From Nemertoderma westbladi (lineage: Eukaryota; Xenacoelomorpha; Nemertodermatida; Nemertodermatidae), in NCBI GenBank assembly GCA_032718475.1, contig JAUCBJ010007967.1, positions 1 through 64,000 of the forward strand: a stretch of 64,000 nucleotides of DNA. Reading direction: 5' to 3'. The notes beneath the pieces were generated by a model. The model ran no database searches and was not told the origin of the DNA. It worked only from the letters and a program-made list of their open reading frames with translations. Within the stretch, counting starts at the first letter, position 1. Each line of letters begins with the position of its first letter. Below, one piece after another: positions 1-12,050 of the stretch. The position numbers and the translations under genes were made by a program.

Positions 1-1099
1 GAAGCTGAAAGAAAAGCGGAAGCGGCAGAAGCTGAAAGAAAAGCGGCAGCAGCAGCAGCAGTGGCAGAAGCAGAACGGAGGGCATCTGAAGCGAAAGCGC
101 AACTAGAGTTGGAGAACCTTCAGGCGAAACAAGATTACTTAAATAAACAAAGAGCAGCTACTCAGATGCAACTACTGAGTCGATCTACTCCCAGAAGACA
201 GGGATTTACCTCCTCGGATGAAGGTGATACAACTGATCCCGAGGGTAAAGGTAATAACTCTCGTTCAAACGGACATAGAAGAGCGCCCCATAGGCCCAAG
301 TTGCCTAACTTACCCCCTGCAGTGAGAAGGGAGTGTAGACTTAAGTAATAGAGAGCCAACAGCCCAAATTATAAGAGTAGAAAGACTCCCTACTATAGTA
401 GATGAGCCAGAAATAATTAGGCCTTTTAGCGAAGCCACTCCCTTAATAGAGACCCCTTTGCTCCCAGAACCTAACTCTAAATTCCCTTTACACAGTACCA
501 AACTACCTATGTCCAGTAGACAGCTGCCAGAATCTCAGACTGTTATGGACGCCGAGCAAGAGATAATAAATAGATTATCTCCCATTATCCCTATGTGCCA
601 TCCAGCTACGACGTTGGCGACTCCCGCCTCCGCGGTTGAGTGGATGGACGAGGGATGACGGGGGATGGAGGAATTGCTCGGGCAATTGGAAGACAATAAA
701 GCTAAGTCTTCTAAACAAGTCCAAGAATTAGAAGGGACTGTTCAACTGTTAAAGGGAACAGTAAGAGAGAGTAAGTTAGAGCTGCAAGAAGTACAGCAAA
801 ATATCGCTCTCGAGCACGATAAATTGGTAGATATACAAATGGGTATACCACCACCCTCTGTAACAATGTGTCAGCCCGTTAGGTCTGAAGTATTTCATGC
901 GCAAGGTGTGGAGTCTACACGCATCTATACTGCTAGTGAAGTGGAAACTCCTATAGTAAACCCTATTAAGGGTATTAATAAGCCTGTCGATAATGATATC
1001 CCATACAGATCTGATAATAATCCGAGAAATTTATATACCGATAATTCGATATTAAATAATACGATGATGACGATGACATTTTACACGTCAGATGGCTAG
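1..1099 (+). pseudogene. BEL gag N-terminal coiled-coil region, broken
   Basis: This is the 5' part of gag for copy 1. It begins inside an Ala/Glu/Arg-rich coiled coil encoded by repeats of GAA-GCN-GAA-style codons, then a Pro/Ser-rich linker, then a second heptad-like segment at about 665-840. The matching region in copy 2 (32061-33212) is nearly all one frame. Here it is split into pieces at 61-348, 458-658 and 665-1099 by a frameshift near 330, a TGA at 656-658 and another shift near 1075. The sequence runs in from outside the window, so no start codon can be assigned. Conservation of the short pieces against copy 2 supports real former coding sequence. Confidence 0.8.
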
Positions 1100-2962
1100 A
1101 ACGGAAGCCCGTCAAGCGGTAAAGGTGGGAGAGGTCGTCAAGTTTAATGGAGATGAGATGAAATGGTTACCTTTTAATGAATATTACGAAGATAACATAC
1201 AGAACTCCATACTATCCAGCGGAGAGAAACTACGATTCATCATCGAGTGCTTGGAAGGACTTCCCAAGTTAATGGCTTTATTGGACATCCGGACAGATTG
1301 AGACAAGTTTGGGATACGCTAAACATCAGGTATGGTAATAGGACTAACATAGCTAGATACCTGTATGCGAAATTAGTAGTGCCCCGAAAGTTTCTTAGCA
1401 GTGGGATTATAGAGTTTTACGATGAGATTCAGGAGATCTGTAGACAGTTAGACTAGTTGGGTAAGTCTCATGAATACCAGAGTTCTATGGTTGTAGGAGC
1501 CATAGCATCAACTTTGCCAAAGGGAGGAGTAGGTACTCGCTGGGACAAAAAGGTTCTCTATCTGATGGACCAACAACATAGAGATCCAACCATGGCGGAC
1601 CTTCTGTCATTCTTAAACAGAGAGGAAAGATTACAGCTCATAAAACAGTCTAGAGAGAAGACTCCGGAAACCAAGGTAAGTGAAAAACCCGTTACTAGGA
1701 GAGAGGTAACACCAGTGTGTTTTACGGATTGTGGGAGTCAGACGACGACTTATGATGAGAATAGTGGCAAGGACACCGAGAGATCTTACTATGTAAATAA
1801 GATCAGGAAAGACGTAAGTAAATCTAAGGCTCGAACCAGTGGCAAGAGGGAACAGATGACAACTCCCCCTACGTCTCCTAAGAGAATTCATGGAAGGAAG
1901 CCCAAAGAAAGAGCTAGCGTACAAAACACAATGCAGGTTAAGGTAAGTATCATCAAACCTAAGTGTATATTGTGCGACGGGCCACATCGCTTGAGTGGGT
2001 GTGAAGAATTCTTAAAGAAAGCACTAAAGGATAGACGTGATGTCATGTGGGATAAACGGTTGTGCTATAACTGCCTCAGGCGAGGACATCAACGGAAAAC
2101 CTGTTACTCAGACGCGAGGTGTGCTAAGTGCGGCGCGAAACATCATATCTTGCTGCACACTGAGTTTGATAAGACCCGGATGAGTCAGGTAAGTGAGCCC
2201 GAACTGCATGTCCAATTCAGTCATGTGAACGACACTGACCACAGTTCGGAGATGGAAGGATTCTACACCGATGAATTTTCAGACGAAAATGAATCCTGTT
2301 ATATGATCAACACAACCGTATATCGAGCACTTACGTATGAGACCGAGACGGAGGGAGAGGAACCTCGATTGTCTATTCCAGACCGACAGCTCTCATGGAA
2401 AGCACCAACATCATCTGTCGGTATCCGAGAGTTCCCCATGGTGCAACTGAGAGTACATGGAATAACACTTGACTCCGGCAGTACAGGCACCTTTATAGAC
2501 AAAGACCTAGCCGAAGATATCTTTGTTGGTCAACCAAAGTTCAGAACCAAACTGAACCTTTGCGGGATTATGCAGGTTTGGAAATCCACGGTATCAACTG
2601 ACTACTACGTGGGTTCGTTGTCTACTCCCCAGAATGAACTAGGTGAAAATAGTGTAAGGTCAGTTAAAATAGTGGCGATAAAGAACTTTGCTACTAGCCA
2701 AGTGGAGCCTTACAACTGGGATGAAGACCATTTTACCCAGCAATATAACATACCTAGATTCAGTACCGATTATCCAGGGGTACAGATACTACTCAGCCAA
2801 AATGCGCACTGGGCGCTTGAGACAATAGAAAAACGGCCTGCTCGACCGCGACCACTCCAGACCTACGCGGGAAGAACAAGAGTAGGTTGGTACTTCACGG
2901 GACCTTCCCACAGGACTTTGCAAGAAAGATTCCCGAGAGAGCAAGTCCATCAGGTAAATTAA
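1092..2962 (+). pseudogene. BEL gag/zinc knuckle/protease region, broken
   Basis: The segment encodes the gag core, which includes the motif KFNGDEMKWLPFNEYY, followed by a Cys/His cluster: a C-x2-C-x3-H-x4-C unit, a CCHC knuckle (CYNCLRRGHQRKTC) and a C-x2-C-x3-HH unit at about 1965-2160. The aspartic protease signature DSGSTGTFID lies near 2470. Frame breaks occur near 1270 (shift) and at 1454-1456 (TAG where copy 2 has Trp). About ten residues just before the protease active site are missing relative to copy 2. The frame ends at 2962 with a stop where copy 2 reads on. Roles inferred from the family are RNA packaging and polyprotein cleavage. Confidence 0.87.
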
Positions 2963-3259
2963 TGTGAGGAAGATATAAGTGAAGAAGAAATTCCAGCTGA
3001 GGAAACTCAATACTCCTCAGATACCGACGATATACAGAATTTGTATGACGAGGAAAATACCATTGAACTCTTCACTGAAAATCAAACTTGGTTAAACCAA
3101 GTTAACTTGTGTAACCTTATCAGTCAAAATAGCGAACAATTGACTTATGACGACGAACTAAATGAAGCGGTAGAGCAGTACAATAGTAAGGTATGCGATG
3201 AACACGCCGTCTGATTCTTTACTCAAGAAGTCGTAGAGCCTAATTCCTGAGACAAAGCG

Positions 3260-4046
3260 TTGTCCGTTGAGGAAGAGAGAGCCAAGCAGATTCAGGAAAC
3301 GACTACATGTTATCTGAAAGATGAGGGTCATTATGAAATTGGTCTGCCTTTCAGACGGAGAGAACCAAGCTTCGTGAATAACCGACCTTTGGCGGAAAAA
3401 AGAATCGCACAACTACATCGGCATTTGTCTGCTAACGATCGAGCCAAAGAAATGTATAAAACTCAATTAAAGAAGTTTATAGACAAGGGATACACGGGGA
3501 GCGAGTTCCGGAAGAAACACCCATAACGGAGAGAATGTAGTATTTTTGACACATCATTACGTTCCCAAGCCCGGTAAACCAAACGAAGTCCGGGTAGTGT
3601 TTGACGGCTCCGCCCTTTATAGGGGACAAACCCTAAATTCAGAACTGTTGCCGGGACCCAACTTACTCCAATCTTTGTTGAGAATATTACTACGACTGCG
3701 GCAATATTCGATCGCCTTCGCTTCGGACATTGAAGGCATGTTTCTACAAGTTAAAGCGTTAGTTAGGGATCGAGACAGCCTACGATTTCTGTGGTGGCCT
3801 GAAGGAGACCTCAACCAAAAACCGGTGGAGTACTGGATGACAATCCAGGCTTTCGTGATCATATCGAGCCCCTCGAATGCTTGTTCGGTAGTGCGCACCA
3901 CTGCCAATGATAATAGAGACGCCTTCTCTAAAGCGGTTATCGACAACATCAAACAGGATATTTACATGGACGACAATCTAAAGTCCCACCCATCGGTAGA
4001 AGAAGCAATCGATGTTGCCAAGGGAATGGTAGAATGCTTACAATGA
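3260..4046 (+). pseudogene. BEL reverse transcriptase, broken
   Basis: Two adjacent pieces, 3260-3526 and 3546-4046, carry the reverse transcriptase palm. Visible motifs are the DIEGMFLQV block, which holds the first catalytic Asp, and YMDD, which holds the catalytic Asp pair, near 3962-3975. A frameshift near 3527-3545 and a TGA at 4044-4046 interrupt the reading frame. Sequence resembling the rest of the domain continues in frame after the TGA to 4290. The second BEL copy in the window lacks this whole domain, so this is the only BEL reverse transcriptase here. Family assignment rests on the neighbouring Pao-type gag and protease. Confidence 0.85.
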
Positions 4047-5014
4047 GGTGGATTTCGCCTAACCAAATTCACTAGTAACTCCCGTGAGTTCCTGGAATCG
4101 ATCCCAGTAGAAGACCGAGGTGCTGTTAAAGACCTTGACCTCATTAAGGACGATCTTCCAGAAACCAAGACTCTTGGACTGAAATGGGGCACAGAGAGAG
4201 ATATTTTATTCTTTCAACTGAAGCAACGGGATAATCCAGTTAGAACTAAACGGATTTGTCTGAGTATTCTGAGCACTTATTTCAATCCGTTGGGATTCAT
4301 TAGCCCAGTCATACTAGTTGCTCGGAGCTTAGTACAACAAATGTGGCTCGAAAACCACTCATGGGATGATCCACTCAAGGGAGAACTGCTAAAGAAGTGG
4401 ATGAAATGGGAAGATTCTTTACCATCCATCGAGAACTTTACGATTTCCCGTTCATATTTTGGTCACGTTCTCCCCACATATTCCTATCAACTCCATGTGT
4501 TTGGAGACGCCAGCGATATGGGAATAGGTATAGTAGCCTACCTGAGGGTTGAAACTCCAGATGGAATTAAAGTTGCCTTGGTTACCTCTAAGGCCTTGAT
4601 AAACAACAAGCTACGAGTTCCTCGAGCGGAGTTAAAGGCGGCTTTATACGCTACAGCCATCGGCCGGAATGTAACAGAACAGATCCACTGGAGAAAACTG
4701 TCTATTGGACTGATGCTTTACTCGTTTTGGAGTATATAACCAATGAAGTCTGTCAGTTCAGCATCTTCGTTACCAACAGAGTAGCCATTATACTTAGTCG
4801 CACTAATGTCAATCAATGGAGACATTGCCCTGGGACGATTAATCAAGCCGACATCGCCTCCAGAGGAGCAACTCCTCAAGAACTGATAGATACTCCGGAC
4901 TGGTTAGGTGGACCCGACTTCCTAAGTAAAGAAGAAGATGAATGGCCTCCTCATCTTACCACGGCTGAGATTAGAAAAGCCAAGGGAGCGGAGAAAGTCA
5001 AACCTAAAAACTAA
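4047..5014 (+). pseudogene. BEL RNase H and connecting region, broken
   Basis: This continues pol. The motif FGDASDMGIG (near 4500) is the first conserved block of BEL-type RNase H, and RVPRAELKAAL (near 4617) carries its conserved Glu. A frameshift near 4725 moves the frame to the piece at 4727-5014, which includes the segment WRHCPGTINQADIASRG. The last part (about 4805-5000) is closely matched by copy 2 at 35288-35470, where it is joined directly to protease sequence. The frame ends at 5012-5014. No intact enzyme is expected. Confidence 0.82.
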
Positions 5015-5710
5015 ATTATTGAGCTTACGACGAGAGATCGCTCGCTTTGGAACTAGTAACACGATGAGATCTGATAAGGGAACAAACTTCATTGGTGCCA
5101 ACAATGAAATCAAGGCTTACGTCAAAGATTGGAACCAAAGACAGGCGGACAATCAGCTAAGCGTAACAGTGTCTAGCTGGACCTTCAATGCCGCCGACGC
5201 CCCTTGGTGGGGAGGAAGTTGGGAGAGATTAATAAGGAGCATGAAGACCGCATTTCACTTTATAGTGCCGTGCCGCGCATATCTCACCGACAAACTTTTG
5301 CGGACATTAATGGAAGAAATCGCCGCCTATCTCAACAAGAGACCGCTTATGCCAGTCTCATCGAGTCCTGACTCCCTAGAAGCGCTAACACCCGCGATTT
5401 CATACTAAAGAAACCTGTAGCCATGCTCCCGCAATCGGAAATAACAGACGGAGACGAATACTGCCGACAAACTTGGCAACTTATGCAGTTATTATCCCGT
5501 AGTTTCGCTGACCATTTCGAAAAACATTATCTTCCTACGCTACAACTTCAAACAAAGTGGTTTGCGCAGCAAGAAAACGTCAGCACCGGAGACATGGTCC
5601 TTATCGTGGAATCAGATCTTCCCCGTAAGAGATGGCAGACAGGTCGTATCATCGAGACTCATATATCCGATGATGGTTTAGTGCGATCGGTAGAACTCGT
5701 CGTCATGTGA
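5015..5710 (+). pseudogene. BEL integrase remnant and DUF5641-like C-terminus
   Basis: The integrase core survives only in its second half: RSDKGTNFIGA near 5068, which holds the second catalytic Asp, and APWWGGSWERLIRSMK near 5197, which holds the Glu region. The zinc-binding N-terminus and the first catalytic Asp are not present, so the core is truncated. The piece at 5423-5710 has the features of the DUF5641 tail found after integrase in Pao elements, with RWQTGRI near 5630. A stop at 5406-5408 separates the two. Copy 2 lacks the entire region. Confidence 0.8.
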
Positions 5711-7011
5711 TGTAACTTTAATAAACCTGGAATTGTGTTCGAAACGCAACAACTTAATCGCCCGGTTGGTCGTTTTTTTTTACTTGAAAGAGACCGAGAG
5801 TTGTCCGGTAACTATGGAAGGCAAGAGACTTTTCCCACGACCACCTCCCTAATCCAACAAACATCTAGGGACTCCCGAATGTAACAGCGTTTGGAGTGAC
5901 TACATTATTTTTTTATTTTTATATTTACATATGTATTATTATGAAATTTATATTATTATAATCGTTTTCTTTAATTTTTATTTAGTAGAATAATATTTTA
6001 ACGATTATTCAGTAGATTAGTGCAATATATTTCGTGTTTTATTACTTAATTACTTAGTATAATATATTTCGTTAACGGCGAGAAATAATGTCATTTTCTC
6101 TTTCCTTACTGTCCGTATCATACTATAAATACGTGACTACAGTAAGATGATATGTCAGTACTTATTAAAGTACAATATACCGCCCCTACTATACTTAAGT
6201 ATTATTGGTAAGTAGAGTATTAGGAATGCAAAGTTCAGATCCTCGTGTCTCGGCTAAACCAAGCTCTGGGTAGACCTTGGAAACGACTTGCCTCTTCTCA
6301 CTGACATTGCTTCTTGCAATATTGCTCTCATACCGTATCTTAAATAATACATATAGTAGAAAGATGTCCATTTAACAGTAGCGTTGAAGCGCGCAAAATA
6401 AATCTGTTAAACCCTTTGACCATCTGAAATTCTAGTCGATTAAGATATCGCGGCACCCATCAATATACTTGAAAGACAAAGTTCTAGAATCAGTGGTTAA
6501 CGTCCCCAGACATGTTCTGGAATAAATCGGTGCCCATCCTAAATATTAAATATTTGATAAATATTTACAACGTTTGTTATAACAAATGTTAAAATTGAGG
6601 AAATGCTAACAAATCTGTTAAACCTTTAGATCCTCTAAAATTCTAGTCGATTAAGATATCGTAGTACTTACCAATACTCTTAAAAGACAAAATTCTGGAA
6701 TTAAGGATCCTAGTCCCCAGACATGTGGTTCTGGAATAAAACTGTGTCTATTTTAATATCAAATAATAAAATTCACGGGAATAAATTTTAAATTCATATC
6801 CTCTCATGAATTTAATAAATTGTCATTTTATGCAATTTATACACATTCCCAAAATTCCGTTAATTAATAGATCATGGGAGCGGAGATTCACCCTATTAAG
6901 TATATCAGTCTGAGAGAATCTCCAGTGTTTAGTCAATAGCCGATAAAATTCATAAAATCATGTATAAGGGGAATATTGACAATTAAAGAGTCACTATTAA
7001 ATAGCATCCCA
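5711..7011 (+). repeat. BEL copy 1 3' non-coding region, possible LTR
   Basis: This AT-rich stretch matches 35612-36690 after copy 2, including the shared word set around ggaatgcaaagttcagatcc. It resumes after the nested TIR element at 8843-8970. An internal direct duplication is visible: a block beginning with aatctgttaaacc at 6401 recurs at 6612 (period near 211), each copy ending in a ccccagacatg...ctggaataaa motif. I found no copy of it upstream of the second element's gag, so terminal-repeat status is not shown. Confidence 0.7.
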
Positions 7012-8842
7012 GGGCCGAGTAACTCAAAAAATCTTGAGATTGACCTTGAAATCCACTTCAAGGTCACCTTGAAACTCAAGTTTTACCTTGACTAAGATTT
7101 TCTTGAGTTTCAGTCAAGCGGGTAACTCAAAGCAATACTTAGTCAAGGTTATACTTGAAATTTCAAGGCTCACCTTGAGAATTAAAGATGGACGAAGTAT
7201 TTGTTTATTTCAGCAGTTGCCTAGGTTTTGCAGTGAAGCCCATTGTGTATACCTGCAATAATAAACAGTAGGCCTACTCAATACAGTACATTAAAGCGTT
7301 AAACACACTGTTAATAATAATAATAATATATATTTATATAGCGCTAATACCAAAATAAGATATTTAAGCTCTAAGCGCTTTTATTTCTAAAAATGAAATT
7401 TAAAAATGCAAACATTTAAAAACAGTCATTGCGATCTTGAAGTCGATTCTACACTTAACTGGCAACCAATGTAATTGTTTTAAAACTGGTGTAATATGAT
7501 CCCTCCTACCGATTTTACATAGTAACCGCGCAGCACAGTTTTGGACGTATTGTAATTGCTTTATGGACTTATTGGATAATCCGAAATAAAGAGCATTATT
7601 GGAGTCCAATCTAGATGATATCAATGCGTGAATTACTGTTTTAAGATGGTTTTTAGGTAGGTATAACTGTATGCGCGACAAGTTTCTCAGTTGATGAAAG
7701 CAACTACGAACTACATTAGAGATTCGTTTATCAAACATCAGATGTTGATCGACAACAAAGCCAATATTCCGTGCAGAGGAAGTATTAAACACCTGGTTAT
7801 TTTCAATATGCAAACTTTGAGTTGGCACTAGTTGGGAGAACTTTGACTGACATACTATGAATTATGTTTTGTCAGGGTTCATCTTCATCCAGTGTCTAGT
7901 CATCCATTGCTTTACTTCACAATTATACATTTTTCACTTAACAGTATCGCATTAGACAAGTTTTCACGCTTGAACGAAATATATATTTGTGTATCGTCGG
8001 CATACAAATGATACCCAAGACCATATTTAGCAATAACGCGGGATAGTGACCGAGTATACAGTGTGAAAAGCAGGGGTCGAAGTACCGAACCTTGTGGTAC
8101 ACCATACCGCAATGTTCTGGAAGCAGATTGTGCTGAGCCTATCTGAACCTTCTGTATCCGATCTGACAAATAAGATTTGAACCAATTTAGAATCGCTAAA
8201 ATCACTAGCTAGCTTGAAAATAATTAGTAGCTATCAATGTTTATAGATAATTAAACTATTTATTAACATAACAAATAATTTCTAATAAATTTATTTTTTT
8301 TAAATGTTCTAGAACAAAAAATATTTGTTCTAGAACATTTTTTTTTTACAAAACTATAGCTAATTTGATATAGAAAATTTAAAAAAAAGTAGCAAAAACT
8401 AGCTACTACCAAAAAATCCCGGTCATGGGTACACATACTCGCAGAAGTGCCGCTGTACAGTATAACTCTAGCTACAGTATCATTCATTATATTCATGATC
8501 AACTGAGTTTTATTTAGAAATTTCGGGTCTGGGGTATTCTGCAAAAATGCCGCTTACGGTACCGGTAGCGGAAGGCTAACACCTAACTGCTGAAACATTG
8601 ATTTGAAGATACCTTGAAATTTGAAGGTACCTCCATGGCTACCTTGAAATTTATCTCGAATCTTGACTTTAACTCAAGTCAAGATATTTTGTGTTACCGG
8701 CTTGAAATGTCAAGTTCACCTTGAGGAAAATCTGAAGTCTACCTTAAGGTTGACCTTGAAATATTTCAGATAGGAATACTAGTAAAATAGATTCAAGGTT
8801 AGTTTCAAGGTCAATCTCAAGATTTTTTGAGTTACTCGGCCC
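7012..8842. mobile_element. TIR transposon nested in BEL 3' region
   Basis: The first bases (gggccgagtaactcaaaaaa) and the reverse complement of the last bases are identical for about 39 bp. Imperfect inverted similarity rich in CAAGGT and ACCTTGA words extends well over 100 bp inward at both ends. The same locus in BEL copy 2 (36690-36705) reads straight through without the insert, which proves insertion. The interior holds a minus-strand LINE reverse transcriptase fragment and no transposase that I can recognise. Secondary copies of the terminal word (gggtaactcaaa near 7121, tgttaccggcttgaaa near 8690) suggest a foldback-like structure. No clear target-site duplication is seen. Confidence 0.85.
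7400..8205 (-). pseudogene. CR1/L2-type LINE reverse transcriptase fragment
   Basis: On the minus strand, 8205-7912 encodes the core reverse transcriptase block GVPQGSVLRPLLFTLYT followed by LYADDTQIY, which contains the catalytic YADD. The adjacent 7828-7400 encodes the downstream thumb/connection region with RLDSNNALYFGL and LHWLPVKCRIDFK. The two are separated by a frameshift and a TAA near 7860. These motif forms are typical of CR1/L2-group LINEs. The fragment lies wholly inside the TIR element at 7012-8842, so it was either captured by it or inserted into it. It lacks the endonuclease and both element ends. Confidence 0.85.
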
Positions 8843-8970
8843 AAATCTGTATGCATGAGAAATACCCTAATTCTACCGCTAGCTTTGCATAATGTCACCA
8901 TAGTAACAACTACGCTAGAATTAGAAGTGAGTTAAAAGAACAATAGAAAGCTTGTCCCATTGAATAGCAT

Positions 8971-11690
8971 GCGGACGATAGAAGGTGCAAGTGATTCAGT
9001 GACCCGATGGCGCCCGTTTCAACCGATAGAAGGTGCAAGTGATTCAGTGACGCGATGGCGCCGTACAACCGATAGAAGGTGCAAGTGATTCAGTGACCTG
9101 ATGGCGCCGTACAACCGATAGAAGGTGCAAGTGATTCAGTGACCTGATGGCGCCGTACAACCGATAGAAGGTGCAAGTGATTCGGTGACCTGATGGCGCC
9201 GTACAACCGATAGAAGGTGCAAGTGATTCAGTGACCCGATGGCGCCGTACAACCGATAGAAGGTGCAAGTGATTCAGTGACCCGATGGCGCCGTACAACC
9301 GATAGAAGGTGCAAGTGATTCAGTGACGCGATGGCGCCGTACAACCGATAGAAGGTGCAAGTGATTCAGTGACCCGATGGCGCCGTACAACCGATAGAAG
9401 GTGCAAGTGATTCAGTGACCCGATGGCGCCGTACAACCGATAGAAGGTGCAAGTGATTCAGTGACCCGATGGCGCCGTACAACCGATAGAAGGTGCAAGT
9501 GATTCAGTGACCCGATGGCGCCGTACAACCGATAGAAGGTGCAAGTGATTCAGTGACCCGATGGCGCCGTACAACCGATAGAAGGTGCAAGTGATTCAGT
9601 GACCCGATGGCGCCGTACAACCGATAGAAGGTGCAAGTGATTCAGTGACCCGATGGCGCCGTACAACCGATAGAAGGTGCAAGTGATTCAGTGACCCGAT
9701 GGCGCCGTACAACCGATAGAAGGTGCAAGTGATTCAGTGACCCGATGGCGCCGTACAACCGATAGAAGGGGCAAGTGATTCAGTGACCCGATGGCGCCGT
9801 ACAACCGATAGAAGGTGCAAGTGATTCAGTGACCCGATGGCGCCGTACAACCGATAGAAGGTGCAAGTGATTCAGTGACCCGATGGCGCCGTACAACCGA
9901 TAGAAGGTGCAAGTGATTCAGTGACCCGATGGCGCCGTACAACCGATAGAAGGTGCAAGTGATTCAGTGACCCGATGGCGCCGTACAACCGATAGAAGGT
10001 GCAAGTGATTCAGTGACCCGATGGCGCCGTACAACCGATAGAAGGTGCAAGTGATTCAGTGACCCGATGGCGCCCGTTTCAACCGATAGAAGGTGCAAGT
10101 GATTCAGTAACCTGATGGCGCCTCAACCGATAGAAGGTGCAAGTGATTCAGTGACCCGATGGCGCCGTACAACCGATAGAAGGTGCAAGTGATTCAGTGA
10201 CCCGATGGCGCCGTACAACCGATAGAAGGTGCAAGTGATTCAGTGACCCGATGGCGCCGTACAACCGATAGAAGGTGCAAGTGATTCAGTGACCCGATGG
10301 CGCACGTTTCAACCGATAGAAGGTGCAAGTGATTCAGTGACCCGATGGCGCCGTACAACCGATAGAAGGTGCAAGTGATTCAGTGACCCGATGGCGCCGT
10401 ACAACCGATAGAAGGTGCAAGTGATTCAGTGACCCGATGGCGCCGTACAACCGATAGAAGGTGCAAGTGATTCGGTGACCTGATGGCGCCCGTTTCAACC
10501 GATAGAAGGTGCAAGTGATTCAGTGACCCGATGGCGCCGTACAACCGATAGAAGGTGCAAGTGATTCAGTGACCCGATGGCGCCGTACAACCGATAGAAG
10601 GTGCAAGTGATTCAGTGACCCGATGGCGCCGTACAACCGATAGAAGGTGCAAGTGATTCAGTGACCCGATGGCGCCGTACAACCGATAGAAGGTGCAAGT
10701 GATTCGGTGACCTGATGGCGCCCGTTTCAACCGATAGAAGGTGCAAGTGATTCAGTGACCCGATGGCGCCGTACAACCGATAGAAGGTGCAAGTGATTCA
10801 GTGACCCGATGGCGCCGTACAACCGATAGAAGGTGCAAGTGATTCAGTGACCCGATGGCGCCGTACAACCGATAGAAGGTGCAAGTGATTCAGTGACCCG
10901 ATGGCGCCGTACAACCGATAGAAGGTGCAAGTGATTCGGTGACCTGATGGCGCCCGTTTCAACCGATAGAAGGTGCAAGTGATTCAGTGACCCGATGGCG
11001 CCGTACAACCGATAGAAGGTGCAAGTGATTCAGTGACGCGATGGCGCCGTACAACCGATAGAAGGTGCAAGTGATTCAGTGACGCGATGGCGCCGTACAA
11101 CCGATAGAAGGTGCAAGTGATTCAGTGACCCGATGGCGCCGTACAACCGATAGAAGGTGCAAGTGATTCAGTGACCTGATGGCGCCTCAACCGATAGAAG
11201 GTGCAAGTGATTCAGTGACCCGATGGCGCCGTACAACCGATAGAAGGTGCAAGTGATTCAGTGACCCGATGGCGCCGTACAACTGATAGAAGGTGCAAGT
11301 GATTCAGTGACCCGATGGCGCCGTACAACCGATAGAAGGTGCAAGTGATTCAGTGACCTGATGGCGCCTCAACCGATAGAAGGTGCAAGTGATTCAGTGA
11401 CCTGATGGCGCCTCAACCGATAGAAGGTGCAAGTGATTCAGTGAGCCGATGGCGCCGTACAACCGATAGAAGGTGCAAGTGATTCAGTGACCCGATGGCG
11501 CCGTACAACCGATAGAAGGTGCAAGTGATTCAGTGACCCGATGGCGCCGTACAACCGAAAGAAGGTGCAAGTGATTCAGTGACCCGATGGCGCCGTACAA
11601 CCGATAGAAGGTGCAAGTAATTCAGTGACCCGATGGCGCCATACAACCGATAGAAGGTGCAAGTGATTCAGTGACCAATTCAAGTGAGTG
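8971..11690. repeat. 46-bp satellite array with length variants
   Basis: About 59 tandem units carry the core gatagaaggtgcaagtgatt. The usual period is 46 bp. Units ending in cccgtttcaac are 48 bp and units ending in cctcaac are 44 bp. Most substitutions are confined to a few sites (cccgatgg, cctgatgg, gcgatgg; attcagtg, attcggtg). Three marked units (attcggtgacctg plus the 48-bp ending) recur at 10471, 10703 and 10935, a spacing of 232 bp, which indicates a five-unit higher-order repeat. The array starts where homology to the BEL 3' region ends and stops where the T-family end begins. Short open frames across it follow from the repeat and are not genes. Confidence 0.96.
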
Positions 11691-11694
11691 ATAG

Positions 11695-12050
11695 TTATTA
11701 TAACTGTATAAAGATCATCAGTCTGCGTTTAGGAAAATAATTTTAATGCAAAACAGGACGAGCGACAAGCGCAACGAGGCATATAATGAAGACGAGTACT
11801 GCGTAGACTATATTCCTATTAACCATACCTGGCTTCGCCTATTGAAGGCATCGGTAGTTATAAAGTACTGGTGGGTGGAAAGAGTGGGGGGGGGGGGGTG
11901 TGCAGATTAAAAGGGGTGAACACGTACTGTCCACCTTTCTTTGATTGATTGGTGGTGTGGGTAAATTTCTAAAAACCTGATTTGTGATACAGTCGCTCAA
12001 TTTTAAGTTGTATCTCATAACTGGGCCTCGTGCTGCGCGAATGCCCCACG
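11695..12050 (+). mobile_element. T-family element, right end only
   Basis: The segment matches the reverse complement of 40629-40990 and the plus strand at 63790-64000, including a long G run, the word gattaaaaggggtgaacacg, and the terminal motif tgctgcgcgaatgccccacg at 12031-12050. That motif is the terminal inverted repeat seen at the ends of the copy at 40629-44023. Everything to its left is replaced by the 46-bp satellite, so this is a truncated copy. The open frames on both strands here are not conserved and are not called as genes. Confidence 0.75.

Larger units (their letters stand above)
1..8970 (+). mobile_element. BEL/Pao LTR retrotransposon, decayed copy 1 (5' end outside window)
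   Basis: The stretch reads, in order, as a coiled-coil gag, zinc knuckles, aspartic protease, reverse transcriptase, RNase H, integrase remnant and a DUF5641-like C-terminus, the order typical of BEL/Pao elements. The frame is broken repeatedly by stops and shifts, so this copy is dead. Its 3' non-coding region (5711 to 8970) matches 35612-36819 downstream of the second copy, which sets the right limit near 8970. A TIR element (7012-8842) is inserted in that 3' region. The 5' end lies before the window. No 5' LTR is visible to pair with the 3' region, so calling that region an LTR is inference. Confidence 0.88.

Noticed and set aside
9044-9298. 84-codon minus ORF with repeated HLHLLSVV segments
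   Set aside because: 46-bp satellite artefact.
8971-11690. CRISPR or tRNA array
   Set aside because: The whole 46-bp unit repeats without spacers and has no cloverleaf.
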